Part shown: piece by piece, positions 1-4,858 of the stretch | How the letters are laid out: each line of letters opens with the position of its first letter | Position numbering within the stretch: position 1 is the stretch's first letter | Assembly (NCBI GenBank): GCA_035315685.1 | Contig: DATFXR010000197.1 | Location: 1 to 5,443, forward strand | Direction of reading: 5' to 3' | From: QHWK01 sp035315685 | GTDB lineage: Bacteria > Acidobacteriota > Vicinamibacteria > Vicinamibacterales > CAVVIG01 | Length of the DNA stretch: 5,443 bases | Notes under the pieces: model-generated | Told to the model about the DNA's origin: nothing | Database searches by the model: none | What the model saw: only the letters and a program-made list of their open reading frames with translations | Position numbers and translations under genes: made by a program

Positions 1-74
1 TCGCCCATCCCGCCTCTGCCGAGGAGCGACACGATATGGTAAGCGCCGATCGTCGTGCCCGGCGCGATCTCCAT
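1..74 (-). CDS. Ser/Thr protein kinase (Hanks type), N-terminal fragment at window edge
   Basis: Only the first 24 codons are inside the window; the gene continues beyond base 1. The protein begins MEIAPGTTIG, then AYHIVSLL, then GRGGMG. This is the characteristic start of bacterial Hanks-type Ser/Thr kinases: 'PGT.IG.Y.I...LG.GGMGEVY', where GxGxxG is the ATP-binding glycine-rich loop (residues 19-24 here). The ATG at 74 is the only ATG/GTG/TTG start between the in-frame stop at 132-134 and the motif, and it gives the usual N-terminus length for the family. Catalytic residues lie outside the window, so activity cannot be judged. Such kinases phosphorylate proteins on Ser/Thr and often carry C-terminal sensor or WD40/TPR regions. 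The gene runs in the same direction as the two-component pair, starting 142 bases after the regulator's stop, with its own apparent promoter. I am fairly sure of the family despite the short stretch. Confidence 0.8.
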   Translation of the reverse strand, partial: MEIAPGTTIGAYHIVSLLGRGGMG

Positions 75-84
75 GTCAGCGTCG

Positions 85-90
85 ATTATA
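85..90 (-). promoter_or_regulatory. Putative -10 box (TATAAT), possibly leaderless promoter of the Ser/Thr kinase
   Basis: On the minus strand a perfect TATAAT lies 10 bases upstream of the kinase ATG (72-74) in otherwise GC-rich DNA. Transcription normally begins about 7 bases after the hexamer, which would be around base 77, so the mRNA would have almost no 5' leader. No Shine-Dalgarno sequence is visible before this ATG, which fits. There is no good -35 match at the expected spacing (CGTTCG at 17 bases). The hexamer match is seen directly; promoter function is inferred. Confidence 0.5.
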
Positions 91-127
91 AGAAATCTGT
101 CGAGCAGCGAACGGAACGCTGCGCAGC

Positions 128-199
128 CAGTTCATCGAGACGCCCGATGGCGACTTCTGGCTCGCCTCGAATGGCGGTGGTGTGGTTCGCGTTCGGCTG
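128..199 (+). pseudogene. Remnant of a Reg_prop-type (two-component propeller) sensor protein
   Basis: Read on the plus strand in the frame of base 128, this stretch gives QFIETPDGDFWLAS followed by NGGGVVRVRL. It matches the repeat of 'two-component regulator propeller' sensors, 'l.ETpDG.lWigt.gGg..r', which form seven-bladed periplasmic beta-propellers in hybrid kinases. Only about one blade is recognisable. The frame has a stop (taa) at 89-91, no start before the motif, and after about 210 runs antisense into the response regulator gene, so it cannot encode a full protein. I read it as a decayed fragment left between two minus-strand genes. Alternatively it is a chance resemblance, since the match is only about 24 residues. 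Exact limits are approximate. Confidence 0.4.
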
Positions 200-212
200 T
201 CCGGAGCAGCAC

Positions 213-226
213 GCCGCTACGGCGGC
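213..226. other. Small perfect hairpin over the response regulator stop codon
   Basis: GCCGC-TACG-GCGGC is a perfect 5-bp stem with a 4-base loop, overlapping the TAG stop (219-217) of the response regulator gene. On the minus strand no T-run follows, so it does not look like a standard intrinsic terminator. In plus-strand RNA the loop would be C(UACG)G, a very stable tetraloop type. It may help end or protect the two-component mRNA, or be incidental in GC-rich DNA. Confidence 0.3.
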
Positions 227-873
227 ACGCGTCTGTTGCGCTCCAGCGTGACGCGAACTAGCTGGCTTCGCGTTCGCACCCCGGTCTTGGCAAAGAGATG
301 TTGCAGCGTCGCCTTGACCGAGTTCTCGGTGATCCCGATTCGCGCCGCAATCTCCTTGTTCGCGAGGCCCTCGAGGACCCGCGCGAGTACTTCCCGTTGG
401 CGGTCCGAAAACCTGTTGTCGTTATCCAGCGGCGCGGCCACTGCTTCGTCGGCGATGGCCTGGGCGAAGAGCTCCTGATCGAACGACACCTTCCCTGCCA
501 TCACGTCCCGGATGATCCGAATGAGCGAGTGCGCAGAGTCGCGTTTCAGAAACACGCCTGAAACCCCGGCGCGGATCGCGTCCGCGGCCTGATGCGGTTG
601 AATCTCCGCGGTGACGATCAGCACCTTCACCGCGGCGGCGGCGTGTTTGACCCGGCGAAGGAAGTCCAGACCGTCACGCTCGCCCAGGTCGAAGTCCAGC
701 AGGACGAGATCGATTCGTCGACGGGCAAGGATGGCGAGGCCCTCGTCGACGCCCCCGACGTGTCCAACGACCGTCAAATCGGGTTCGCGATCCAGCAGCC
801 GGGCGACGCTCTCGCGGAAGATCGCATGATCGTCGATGATCAGAATAGCGGTGGTTTTGGTCGGGCTAGACAT
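217..873 (-). CDS. NarL/LuxR-family response regulator (REC + HTH)
   Basis: A 218-residue cytoplasmic DNA-binding regulator, a normal length for the NarL family. The receiver domain is at residues 8-125: acidic pair D14-D15, phospho-acceptor D60 in LVLLDFDLGERDG, conserved T88, and K110 in GVFLKRD. A linker follows, then a LuxR-type HTH at about 153-212: FSDRQREVLARVLEGL, ANKEIAARIG, ITENSVKATLQHLF, KTGVRTRSQL. The recognition helix has SVKATLQH where textbook members have TVKxH. I chose the ATG at 873 because it begins just before the receiver domain. An upstream start at 978 would add 35 non-domain residues inside the kinase gene. The start overlaps the kinase stop by 8 bases (ATGTCTAG), and a weak GAGG lies 9 bases upstream, implying translational coupling. 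Phosphorylation by the adjacent kinase is the obvious input. The target genes are unknown; the divergent intergenic repeats are candidates. Confidence 0.93.
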   Translation of the reverse strand: MSSPTKTTAILIIDDHAIFRESVARLLDREPDLTVVGHVGGVDEGLAILARRRIDLVLLDFDLGERDGLDFLRRVKHAAAAVKVLIVTAEIQPHQAADAIRAGVSGVFLKRDSAHSLIRIIRDVMAGKVSFDQELFAQAIADEAVAAPLDNDNRFSDRQREVLARVLEGLANKEIAARIGITENSVKATLQHLFAKTGVRTRSQLVRVTLERNRRVPP

Positions 874-2266
874 GCACGCTGGCCTCGACCTGAGCGACTG
901 CCAGGATAATCTTGAAGCACGACCCTCGGGGTCGCGCCTCGTACAGCAGGTCGCCCCCGAAACTCCGTACGATCGCACGCGAGACGTACAGCCCCAGCCC
1001 GACCGACGCCGCGCCGGGCTGAAACGGATGAAACAGGCGCTCCGGCGCGTCGACGCCCGCCCCGGTATCTTCGAAGCTGATCGTCACCGTCTCGCCGGTT
1101 TCGAGCGCGCTGACGTGCAGTCGCTTGGTCGGCGTCGCCCGCATTGCACGCTCGCTGTTGCGCACGAGATTCAGGAACACCTGGACCAGTCCGTCGCGTT
1201 CGGCCCAGACGAGGGGCGCGGCGTCGGGCAGTCCCCAGTCGACCACGATGTGCGATTCACTGCAGGCTGCGCCGATCAGTACCCGCAGTTCGTCGAAGAC
1301 CGACGTGAGATCGACCGTGGTCCGTTTCGGCATCGGCGACGGCTGCAACTCGAGTGTCATCACCGTGTCGAGACTCTGGATGAGCGTGGTCAGGGCCTGG
1401 AAGTCTTCGTTCTGTCGCAGCTCTTTGATCTGCGACAGATTCTTGTGAACGACCAGCGCGGCGCTGCACAGGTTGCGGACCTCGTGGGCGACGGCGCTCA
1501 TGAGAATTCTCGTATGTCTGAGCAGGTGCTCGAATCGCAGGTCCTCGCGGCTCTGCAGCTCCTCGGAGAGATCAACCATGATCGCGGCAAGCCGGGGGCC
1601 GTTCAGCGTGGTGTAGGTCGAGAACCAGACGCCGGCGAGAAATTCGTCGCCCGACGCCCGCCGGCCGCGGCACTGCAGCGTCGTCCGCAGTACGGTCGAC
1701 GAATGCGTCTGGACGATGATGTGCAGCGAGGGGAAATACGATCCAATCACCTGGCCGCACAACGGCACTGATCCGGCGCCGAGCAGTTGATGGGCGGCTT
1801 CGTTCGCGAGCATCACGCGTCCCGAGGCGTCGATGGTGATAATCGCGGCCGGGCTCGTGTCGACGAGAAACTGCAGCTCCTCCTCCGCCGCCCGCCGCCG
1901 CTGTTGCTGGTCCTCGAGCTCGGCCACGTACTTCAGCGCGATCCGCCGGTTCCGCACCGCCTCGGAGATGAACAGTCCGGTCCCGCTGAAACCCACTCCA
2001 CTGAGCAACAGCCGGACCGCCGCCTCGTTGCGTGGCAGGTCGCTGAACGCTTCCTGGAGGACCGCACAGGTGAGCGAGACGACGACGGTCTGCCCCTGAT
2101 GCGCAAACCCGCCGATGATCATGATCGGGAACAGGTAGAGGAATCCGAGGGAGAAGTACGGCTTCGTCAGGAAGTCGACGGTCGCAATGCCCACGATGAG
2201 CGCGCCTGCCAGCAGCAACAGCGCACCTCGCCGTTCGGGCGCGTAGACCGATAGCAGATCGTTCAT
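866..2266 (-). CDS. Membrane PAS-domain sensor histidine kinase
   Basis: A 466-residue inner-membrane sensor kinase, the partner of the response regulator just downstream. It has about four hydrophobic segments (roughly residues 14-32, 36-54, 57-72, 84-101) with almost no extracytoplasmic domain, so the signal may be sensed in the membrane or by the PAS domain. A short Q/R/E-rich coiled coil (112-132) leads into a PAS domain (about 130-235, LVDTSPAAIITIDASGRVM). The H box is AHEVRN with phospho-accepting H261; it reads NLC where many kinases have NPL. The ATPase domain has an N box (N366, N370 in LNLVRNSERAM), G1 (EDTGAGV, D400), an F box (LFHPF) and G2 (GLGLYVSR). All catalytic boxes are present, so it should be active. 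The ATG at 2266 gives a complete first membrane segment but has no clear Shine-Dalgarno sequence; an upstream short ORF overlaps it by ATGA. The ligand is not evident. Confidence 0.93.
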   Translation of the reverse strand: MNDLLSVYAPERRGALLLLAGALIVGIATVDFLTKPYFSLGFLYLFPIMIIGGFAHQGQTVVVSLTCAVLQEAFSDLPRNEAAVRLLLSGVGFSGTGLFISEAVRNRRIALKYVAELEDQQQRRRAAEEELQFLVDTSPAAIITIDASGRVMLANEAAHQLLGAGSVPLCGQVIGSYFPSLHIIVQTHSSTVLRTTLQCRGRRASGDEFLAGVWFSTYTTLNGPRLAAIMVDLSEELQSREDLRFEHLLRHTRILMSAVAHEVRNLCSAALVVHKNLSQIKELRQNEDFQALTTLIQSLDTVMTLELQPSPMPKRTTVDLTSVFDELRVLIGAACSESHIVVDWGLPDAAPLVWAERDGLVQVFLNLVRNSERAMRATPTKRLHVSALETGETVTISFEDTGAGVDAPERLFHPFQPGAASVGLGLYVSRAIVRSFGGDLLYEARPRGSCFKIILAVAQVEASVHV

Positions 2267-2349
2267 CTGTCAGGCATCAGTGTCCGGCGGTCTTCTGAGG
2301 AGACCACCCGCATACTCCCGCCATCGGTCAGGCGCGTGGCGTCCTTCAT
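2263..2349 (-). CDS. Possible 28-residue upstream ORF coupled to the histidine kinase
   Basis: An ATG at 2349 is preceded by AGGAG (minus strand, plus bases 2354-2358) with a 4-base spacer, a better ribosome site than the kinase itself has. It opens a 28-codon ORF (MKDATRLTDG...RRTLMPDR). Its TGA overlaps the kinase ATG as ATGA, an arrangement typical of translational coupling. A hairpin-capable stretch (2357-2376, CTGCG/CGCAG arms) abuts the ribosome site. The peptide is hydrophilic and Arg/Asp-rich; I recognise no family. The frame stays open further upstream, but that part crosses the start of the divergent gene and has no support. It could be a leader peptide that lets ribosomes reach the kinase start, or a chance ORF in GC-rich DNA. 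Confidence 0.33.
   Translation of the reverse strand: MKDATRLTDGGSMRVVSSEDRRTLMPDR
2289..2305. other. Stem-loop upstream of the histidine kinase start
   Basis: GGTCTTC-TGA-GGAGACC can form a 7-bp stem (one G-T/G-U pair) with a 3-base loop. It lies 22 bases before the kinase ATG on the minus strand and inside the possible upstream ORF. It could modulate access to the kinase start. No T-run follows on either strand, so it is not a typical terminator. Confidence 0.35.
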
Positions 2350-2396
2350 TCTGCTCCTGCGGCCGGACGGGCGCAGCCTGCAATCGAACGGGTCAC

Positions 2397-2439
2397 CGAA
2401 AGATAGCGGGGCAAACTCTAAAGAAGCTCGAAAGATAGC
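2397..2439. repeat. Helically phased near-repeats CGAAAGATAGC, candidate operator array
   Basis: CGAAAGATAGC occurs exactly at 2397-2407 and again at 2429-2439. Between them CTAAAGAAGC (2418-2427) is a variant with one substitution and one missing base. Start-to-start distances are 21 and 11 bases, close to two and one turns of B-DNA, so all three would face the same side of the helix. An exact 11-base direct repeat in a 244-base divergent promoter region is unlikely to be accidental. The natural reading is a set of binding sites for a transcription factor, possibly the NarL-type regulator encoded nearby, but its binding sequence is not known from this window. Confidence 0.55.
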
Positions 2440-2501
2440 CTTCCGGATCCGTGCAAGCCGCGCTGACATAGAGGGGCGCGACCGGCTGACCACTGCCATA
2501 T

Positions 2502-2506
2502 GAGGG
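2502..2506 (+). promoter_or_regulatory. Ribosome-binding site supporting the TTG start of the membrane protein
   Basis: GAGGG ends 4 bases before the TTG at 2511. The alternative ATG at 2532 has no Shine-Dalgarno-like sequence at a usable distance, so this site favours TTG. A 4-codon mini-ORF (ATG at 2500, stop 2512-2514) overlaps the TTG codon; it is probably incidental. Confidence 0.45.
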
Positions 2507-2510
2507 CGAA

Positions 2511-4070
2511 TTGACGCTGTCTGACAGCGGCATGGCAACCACGTTGCTCATCGCAGCGGCGTGGCCGTTCTGGGCCGGCCGCTTCCTGCCGTTTCTCGAT
2601 CTGCCACAACACCTGGCGCTCTCGGCCGTGATCGCGCGCTACAGCGACGCGGCCACCAACTTCGGACGGTTCTACCTGCTCAATTCGCACGTCACGCCGT
2701 ACGTCGGGTTCTATGCCTCGATGCACCTCCTCACGCAGTCGGGCCTCGGCGTGGTGACCGCCGGGCGACTGCTTCTCACGCTGTATGCGATCGGATTGCC
2801 GCTCGGTGCGGCGTACCTGCTGACGACACTTGGACGCGACTGGCGATGGGCCGTCTTCACACTGCCGCTGATCTATCACGCAAACCTGTTCTGGGGATTT
2901 GCCGGGTTCCTGCTGTCCCTGCCGCTGTTTCTCGTCGCGCTGGCGCTCGCCTGCCGCACGCTCTCGGCGACGCGCCCGACGTGGCCCGACAGCTGCCGCC
3001 TGGCAGGCGTTGTCACGCTCGTCAGTCTGTTCCACGCGCAGACTTATGCACTGCTCGGCGCCTGTGTCCTGGTGCTGTTCGCCGCGCACTGGCACGGCTG
3101 GCGATGGGCTGCGCGGTGCGCCGCTCCGTTCGCGCTGTCGGTGCTGCTCTTCGTGCCGTGGGCAGGACGCAGTTTCATCGTCGCGCCAGCCTCCGCGGCG
3201 ACGACGAGCGACGCGACCATCGGCGGGCGACCAACACGGTCGCTCACGCGGTACGAACCGGTGCCCGTGGCGTTGTCCGCGATCCCGGAGCGACTGGTGG
3301 GCGCCTACACCGACGGATCCGATTACCGCATCGCGGCCGCGTTGCTCGTGTTGTTCCTCGTCGCGGTCGTCAGCGGCCGCAATCCTCGACCGCAGGGACT
3401 TCGAGCGGCACTCGTCGAACGGCGCGGCGAGGCGCTGTCAGTGCTCCTGGTCGCGAGCTATGTGGTGACGCCGATCGAACTGGCCGGGCAGTGGTACGTC
3501 AGTCCGCGTCACCTGATATTTGCTGCGCTCCTGGCCCCGGCGTGGATCGCCCGGCCCGCGGCCGGCAGTCGCCGGGTGATTGTCCCGCTGGTCGCCGTCG
3601 TGGCGCTGTGGGCCAGCGTCAACGCGACAGGAAAAGTACGCGCCTTTCAGGATCAGGTCGGCCCATTCGCCGACGTGCTCGATCGCATGCAACCTGGTAA
3701 ACGCGTCATGAGTCTGATCTTCGACCGCGGCGACCACGGCCCCGTACGGTACTGGCCGTTTCTCCACTGGGGCTGCTACTACCAGGTGGAGAAAGGCGGC
3801 GACGTGTCGTTCAGTTTCGCCGGCGTGCCGTCGACGGCGACTGCTGCCGCGCATGCGATGCCCGTGCGTTATCGCGCCGGCATGGCGCCGCCTCGCCCGA
3901 ACGAATGGCGGCCGTGGGAATTCCGCTGGGACACGATGGGCGCGGCCTACGACTACTTCCTGATCCGCGGCCAGCCGGCTGGCGATGCGACGCGGCTTGC
4001 CGACCACGCCGACCTGCTGGTGCGGAACCGCGAGTGGGAGTTGTGGCAACGGCGCGGAGGGGACCAATGA
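2511..4070 (+). CDS. Multi-pass membrane protein, GT-C glycosyltransferase-like, uncharacterised
   Basis: A 519-residue integral membrane protein, first gene of the rightward operon. Hydrophobic segments are at roughly 9-28, 80-104, 126-148, 164-191, 203-219, 273-289, 307-323, 334-348 and 354-371, followed by a soluble C-terminal region (372-519). Just after the first segment is FLDLPQHLA (D30, H34), a placement like the first-loop acidic motif of GT-C lipid-linked-sugar transferases. The conserved-looking LIYHANLFWGFAGFLL (120-135) and terminal YDYFLIRG (480-487) recall a family of uncharacterised proteins from polysaccharide loci. The function is inferred: transfer of a polyprenyl-linked sugar, or another glycan step, at the membrane. 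No substrate can be named. The start is uncertain: TTG 2511 has a GAGGG site, while ATG 2532 would remove 7 residues and keep the first membrane segment. Its TGA overlaps the next ATG as ATGA, so it is coupled to the transketolase. Confidence 0.8.
   Translation: MTLSDSGMATTLLIAAAWPFWAGRFLPFLDLPQHLALSAVIARYSDAATNFGRFYLLNSHVTPYVGFYASMHLLTQSGLGVVTAGRLLLTLYAIGLPLGAAYLLTTLGRDWRWAVFTLPLIYHANLFWGFAGFLLSLPLFLVALALACRTLSATRPTWPDSCRLAGVVTLVSLFHAQTYALLGACVLVLFAAHWHGWRWAARCAAPFALSVLLFVPWAGRSFIVAPASAATTSDATIGGRPTRSLTRYEPVPVALSAIPERLVGAYTDGSDYRIAAALLVLFLVAVVSGRNPRPQGLRAALVERRGEALSVLLVASYVVTPIELAGQWYVSPRHLIFAALLAPAWIARPAAGSRRVIVPLVAVVALWASVNATGKVRAFQDQVGPFADVLDRMQPGKRVMSLIFDRGDHGPVRYWPFLHWGCYYQVEKGGDVSFSFAGVPSTATAAAHAMPVRYRAGMAPPRPNEWRPWEFRWDTMGAAYDYFLIRGQPAGDATRLADHADLLVRNREWELWQRRGGDQ
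2516..2528. repeat. Perfect 13-base palindrome at the start of the membrane protein gene
   Basis: GCTGTC-T-GACAGC is a perfect inverted repeat with 6-base arms and a single central base. It lies between the two candidate start codons (TTG 2511 and ATG 2532). It could be an operator for a dimeric regulator, or an mRNA element if the ATG is the true start. The half site CTGTC also occurs at 2267-2271 beside the kinase start. Function is unproven. Confidence 0.35.
4056..4060 (+). promoter_or_regulatory. Strong ribosome-binding site fixing the transketolase N-subunit start
   Basis: GGAGG lies 6 bases before the ATG at 4067, inside the end of the membrane protein gene. It is the best Shine-Dalgarno match in the window and decides the start. 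It argues against a longer reading from 3905, which would lie in the membrane protein gene and add no family sequence. Confidence 0.85.
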
Positions 4071-4858
4071 CCGTGGATCCGGGTCGGCTCCGCCACATCA
4101 TCCTCGATCAATCGCAGCGGGCCCACACGGGGCACATCGGTTCGGCGCTGTCGACCGTCGACATCATCGCCGCGCTGTACGACCGCGTTCTGCGGATCAC
4201 GGCCGTCGACGATCGCGAACGCGATCGGTTCGTGCTGTCGAAGGGACACGCCGCGTTGGCGCTGTACGGCGCGCTGTTCCTCAAAGGCTGGCTGACGCGA
4301 AGCGAGCTCGACTCCTTCTGCACGGACGGGACGCGGCTCGGGGTTCACCCGGACCGCGGGCTGCGGGGGATCGACTTCTCAACCGGATCGCTCGGGCAAG
4401 GCCTGTCGATGGCGGTCGGCGCGGCGCTCGCGGCGCGCCTCGATCACTCGCCGCGGCGGGTCTTCGTCCTCGTCAGCGACGCGGAATGCAACACCGGCGC
4501 CCTCTGGGAAAGCGTCATGTTCGCGGCTCATCATCGACTGGCCAATCTCGTGGTCATCGTGGATCTCAACGGGCAGCAAGCCCTGGGCTACACCGATCAC
4601 GTGCTGAACCTGTCACCGATGCGGGACCGGTGGCAGGGCTTCGGCTGGGACGTCTGCGATATCGCTGGCCACGACGTCGAGGTGATCGCGCAGACGATCG
4701 CCTGCCTGAACACGGAGATCGGTCCCCCACACGTGGTCATTGCGCACACCACGTTTGGCAAGGGTGTGTCGTTCATGGAAGGACGCGTCGAGTGGCATTA
4801 CTGGCCGATGTCCGACGAGGACTATCGGCAGGCCGTTGCCGAACTCGACCCGCGGTAA
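4067..4858 (+). CDS. Split transketolase, N-terminal (ThDP diphosphate-binding) subunit
   Basis: A 263-residue cytoplasmic subunit, usual length for split transketolase N-subunits. With the next gene product it should form the ThDP enzyme that moves two-carbon ketol units between sugars. Family motifs are clear: GHIGS with H23, SKGHAALALY with H61, GVHPD with H94, STGSLGQGLS (105-114), AAHHRLANLVVIVDLNGQQ (154-171), FGWDV and GKGVSFM. The histidines match the three active-site histidines of the domain. The ThDP/Mg signature is SDAECNTG (137-144), where textbook transketolases have GDGE..EG; the metal-binding D138 and N168 remain. Related variants of this signature occur, to my recollection, in transketolases of surface-sugar loci, but Thr at 143 looks unusual. 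It overlaps the upstream gene by ATGA and the downstream start by TAATG. Its neighbour, a GT-C-like membrane protein, suggests making or modifying an unusual sugar rather than housekeeping metabolism. Confidence 0.92.
   Translation: MTVDPGRLRHIILDQSQRAHTGHIGSALSTVDIIAALYDRVLRITAVDDRERDRFVLSKGHAALALYGALFLKGWLTRSELDSFCTDGTRLGVHPDRGLRGIDFSTGSLGQGLSMAVGAALAARLDHSPRRVFVLVSDAECNTGALWESVMFAAHHRLANLVVIVDLNGQQALGYTDHVLNLSPMRDRWQGFGWDVCDIAGHDVEVIAQTIACLNTEIGPPHVVIAHTTFGKGVSFMEGRVEWHYWPMSDEDYRQAVAELDPR

Larger units (their letters stand above)
2267..2510. promoter_or_regulatory. Divergent intergenic region between two-component pair and glycan/transketolase operon
   Basis: This 244-base stretch separates the leftward kinase/regulator pair from the rightward operon, so it must carry promoters for both. 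It is richer in A/T around 2395-2440 than its flanks. I see no confident sigma-70 promoter. CTGACA at 2463-2468 resembles a -35 box but has no matching -10 at 16-18 bases. TATCTT on the minus strand within the repeats (2400-2405 and 2432-2437) could act as a -10 for the kinase, without a clear -35. Palindromes include CGGATCCG at 2444-2451. The repeats, hairpins and short ORF inside it are listed separately. Confidence 0.6.

Noticed and set aside
36..261. Two short plus-strand open frames at the left end
   Set aside because: They overlap the Ser/Thr kinase start and its promoter, are Arg/Ser-rich, and are not in the frame that carries the propeller-like motif.
874..978. Longer response regulator start at 978
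   Set aside because: It adds 35 residues not related to receiver domains, lying wholly inside the kinase gene; ATG at 873 matches the usual family N-terminus.
836..1771. Long plus-strand open frame (311 codons) antisense to the histidine kinase
   Set aside because: It lacks any domain or plausible membrane/fold pattern, is rich in Arg/Gln/Asp typical of GC-rich antisense frames, and the minus strand has all kinase boxes.
2463..2502. CTGACA as a -35 box for the rightward operon
   Set aside because: No -10-like hexamer at 16-18 bases; the nearest A/T-rich hexamer (CATATG, 2497-2502) is too far away.
2418..3095. Minus-strand open frame (225 codons) antisense to the membrane protein start
   Set aside because: Low-complexity Arg/Glu/Gln composition without family motifs; it crosses the intergenic region and the well-supported membrane segments of the plus-strand gene.
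2561..3700. Plus-strand open frame (379 codons) in another frame of the membrane protein gene
   Set aside because: Arg/Ala-rich shadow with no hydrophobic pattern; the 2511 frame has coherent transmembrane segments and ends in an ATGA overlap.
3905..4066. Longer start for the transketolase N-subunit
   Set aside because: The extra residues come from the membrane protein gene in another frame, and a GGAGG site fixes the ATG at 4067.
3438..4067. Minus-strand open frame (209 codons) opposite the membrane protein C-terminus
   Set aside because: No recognisable domain; composition is that of an antisense shadow.
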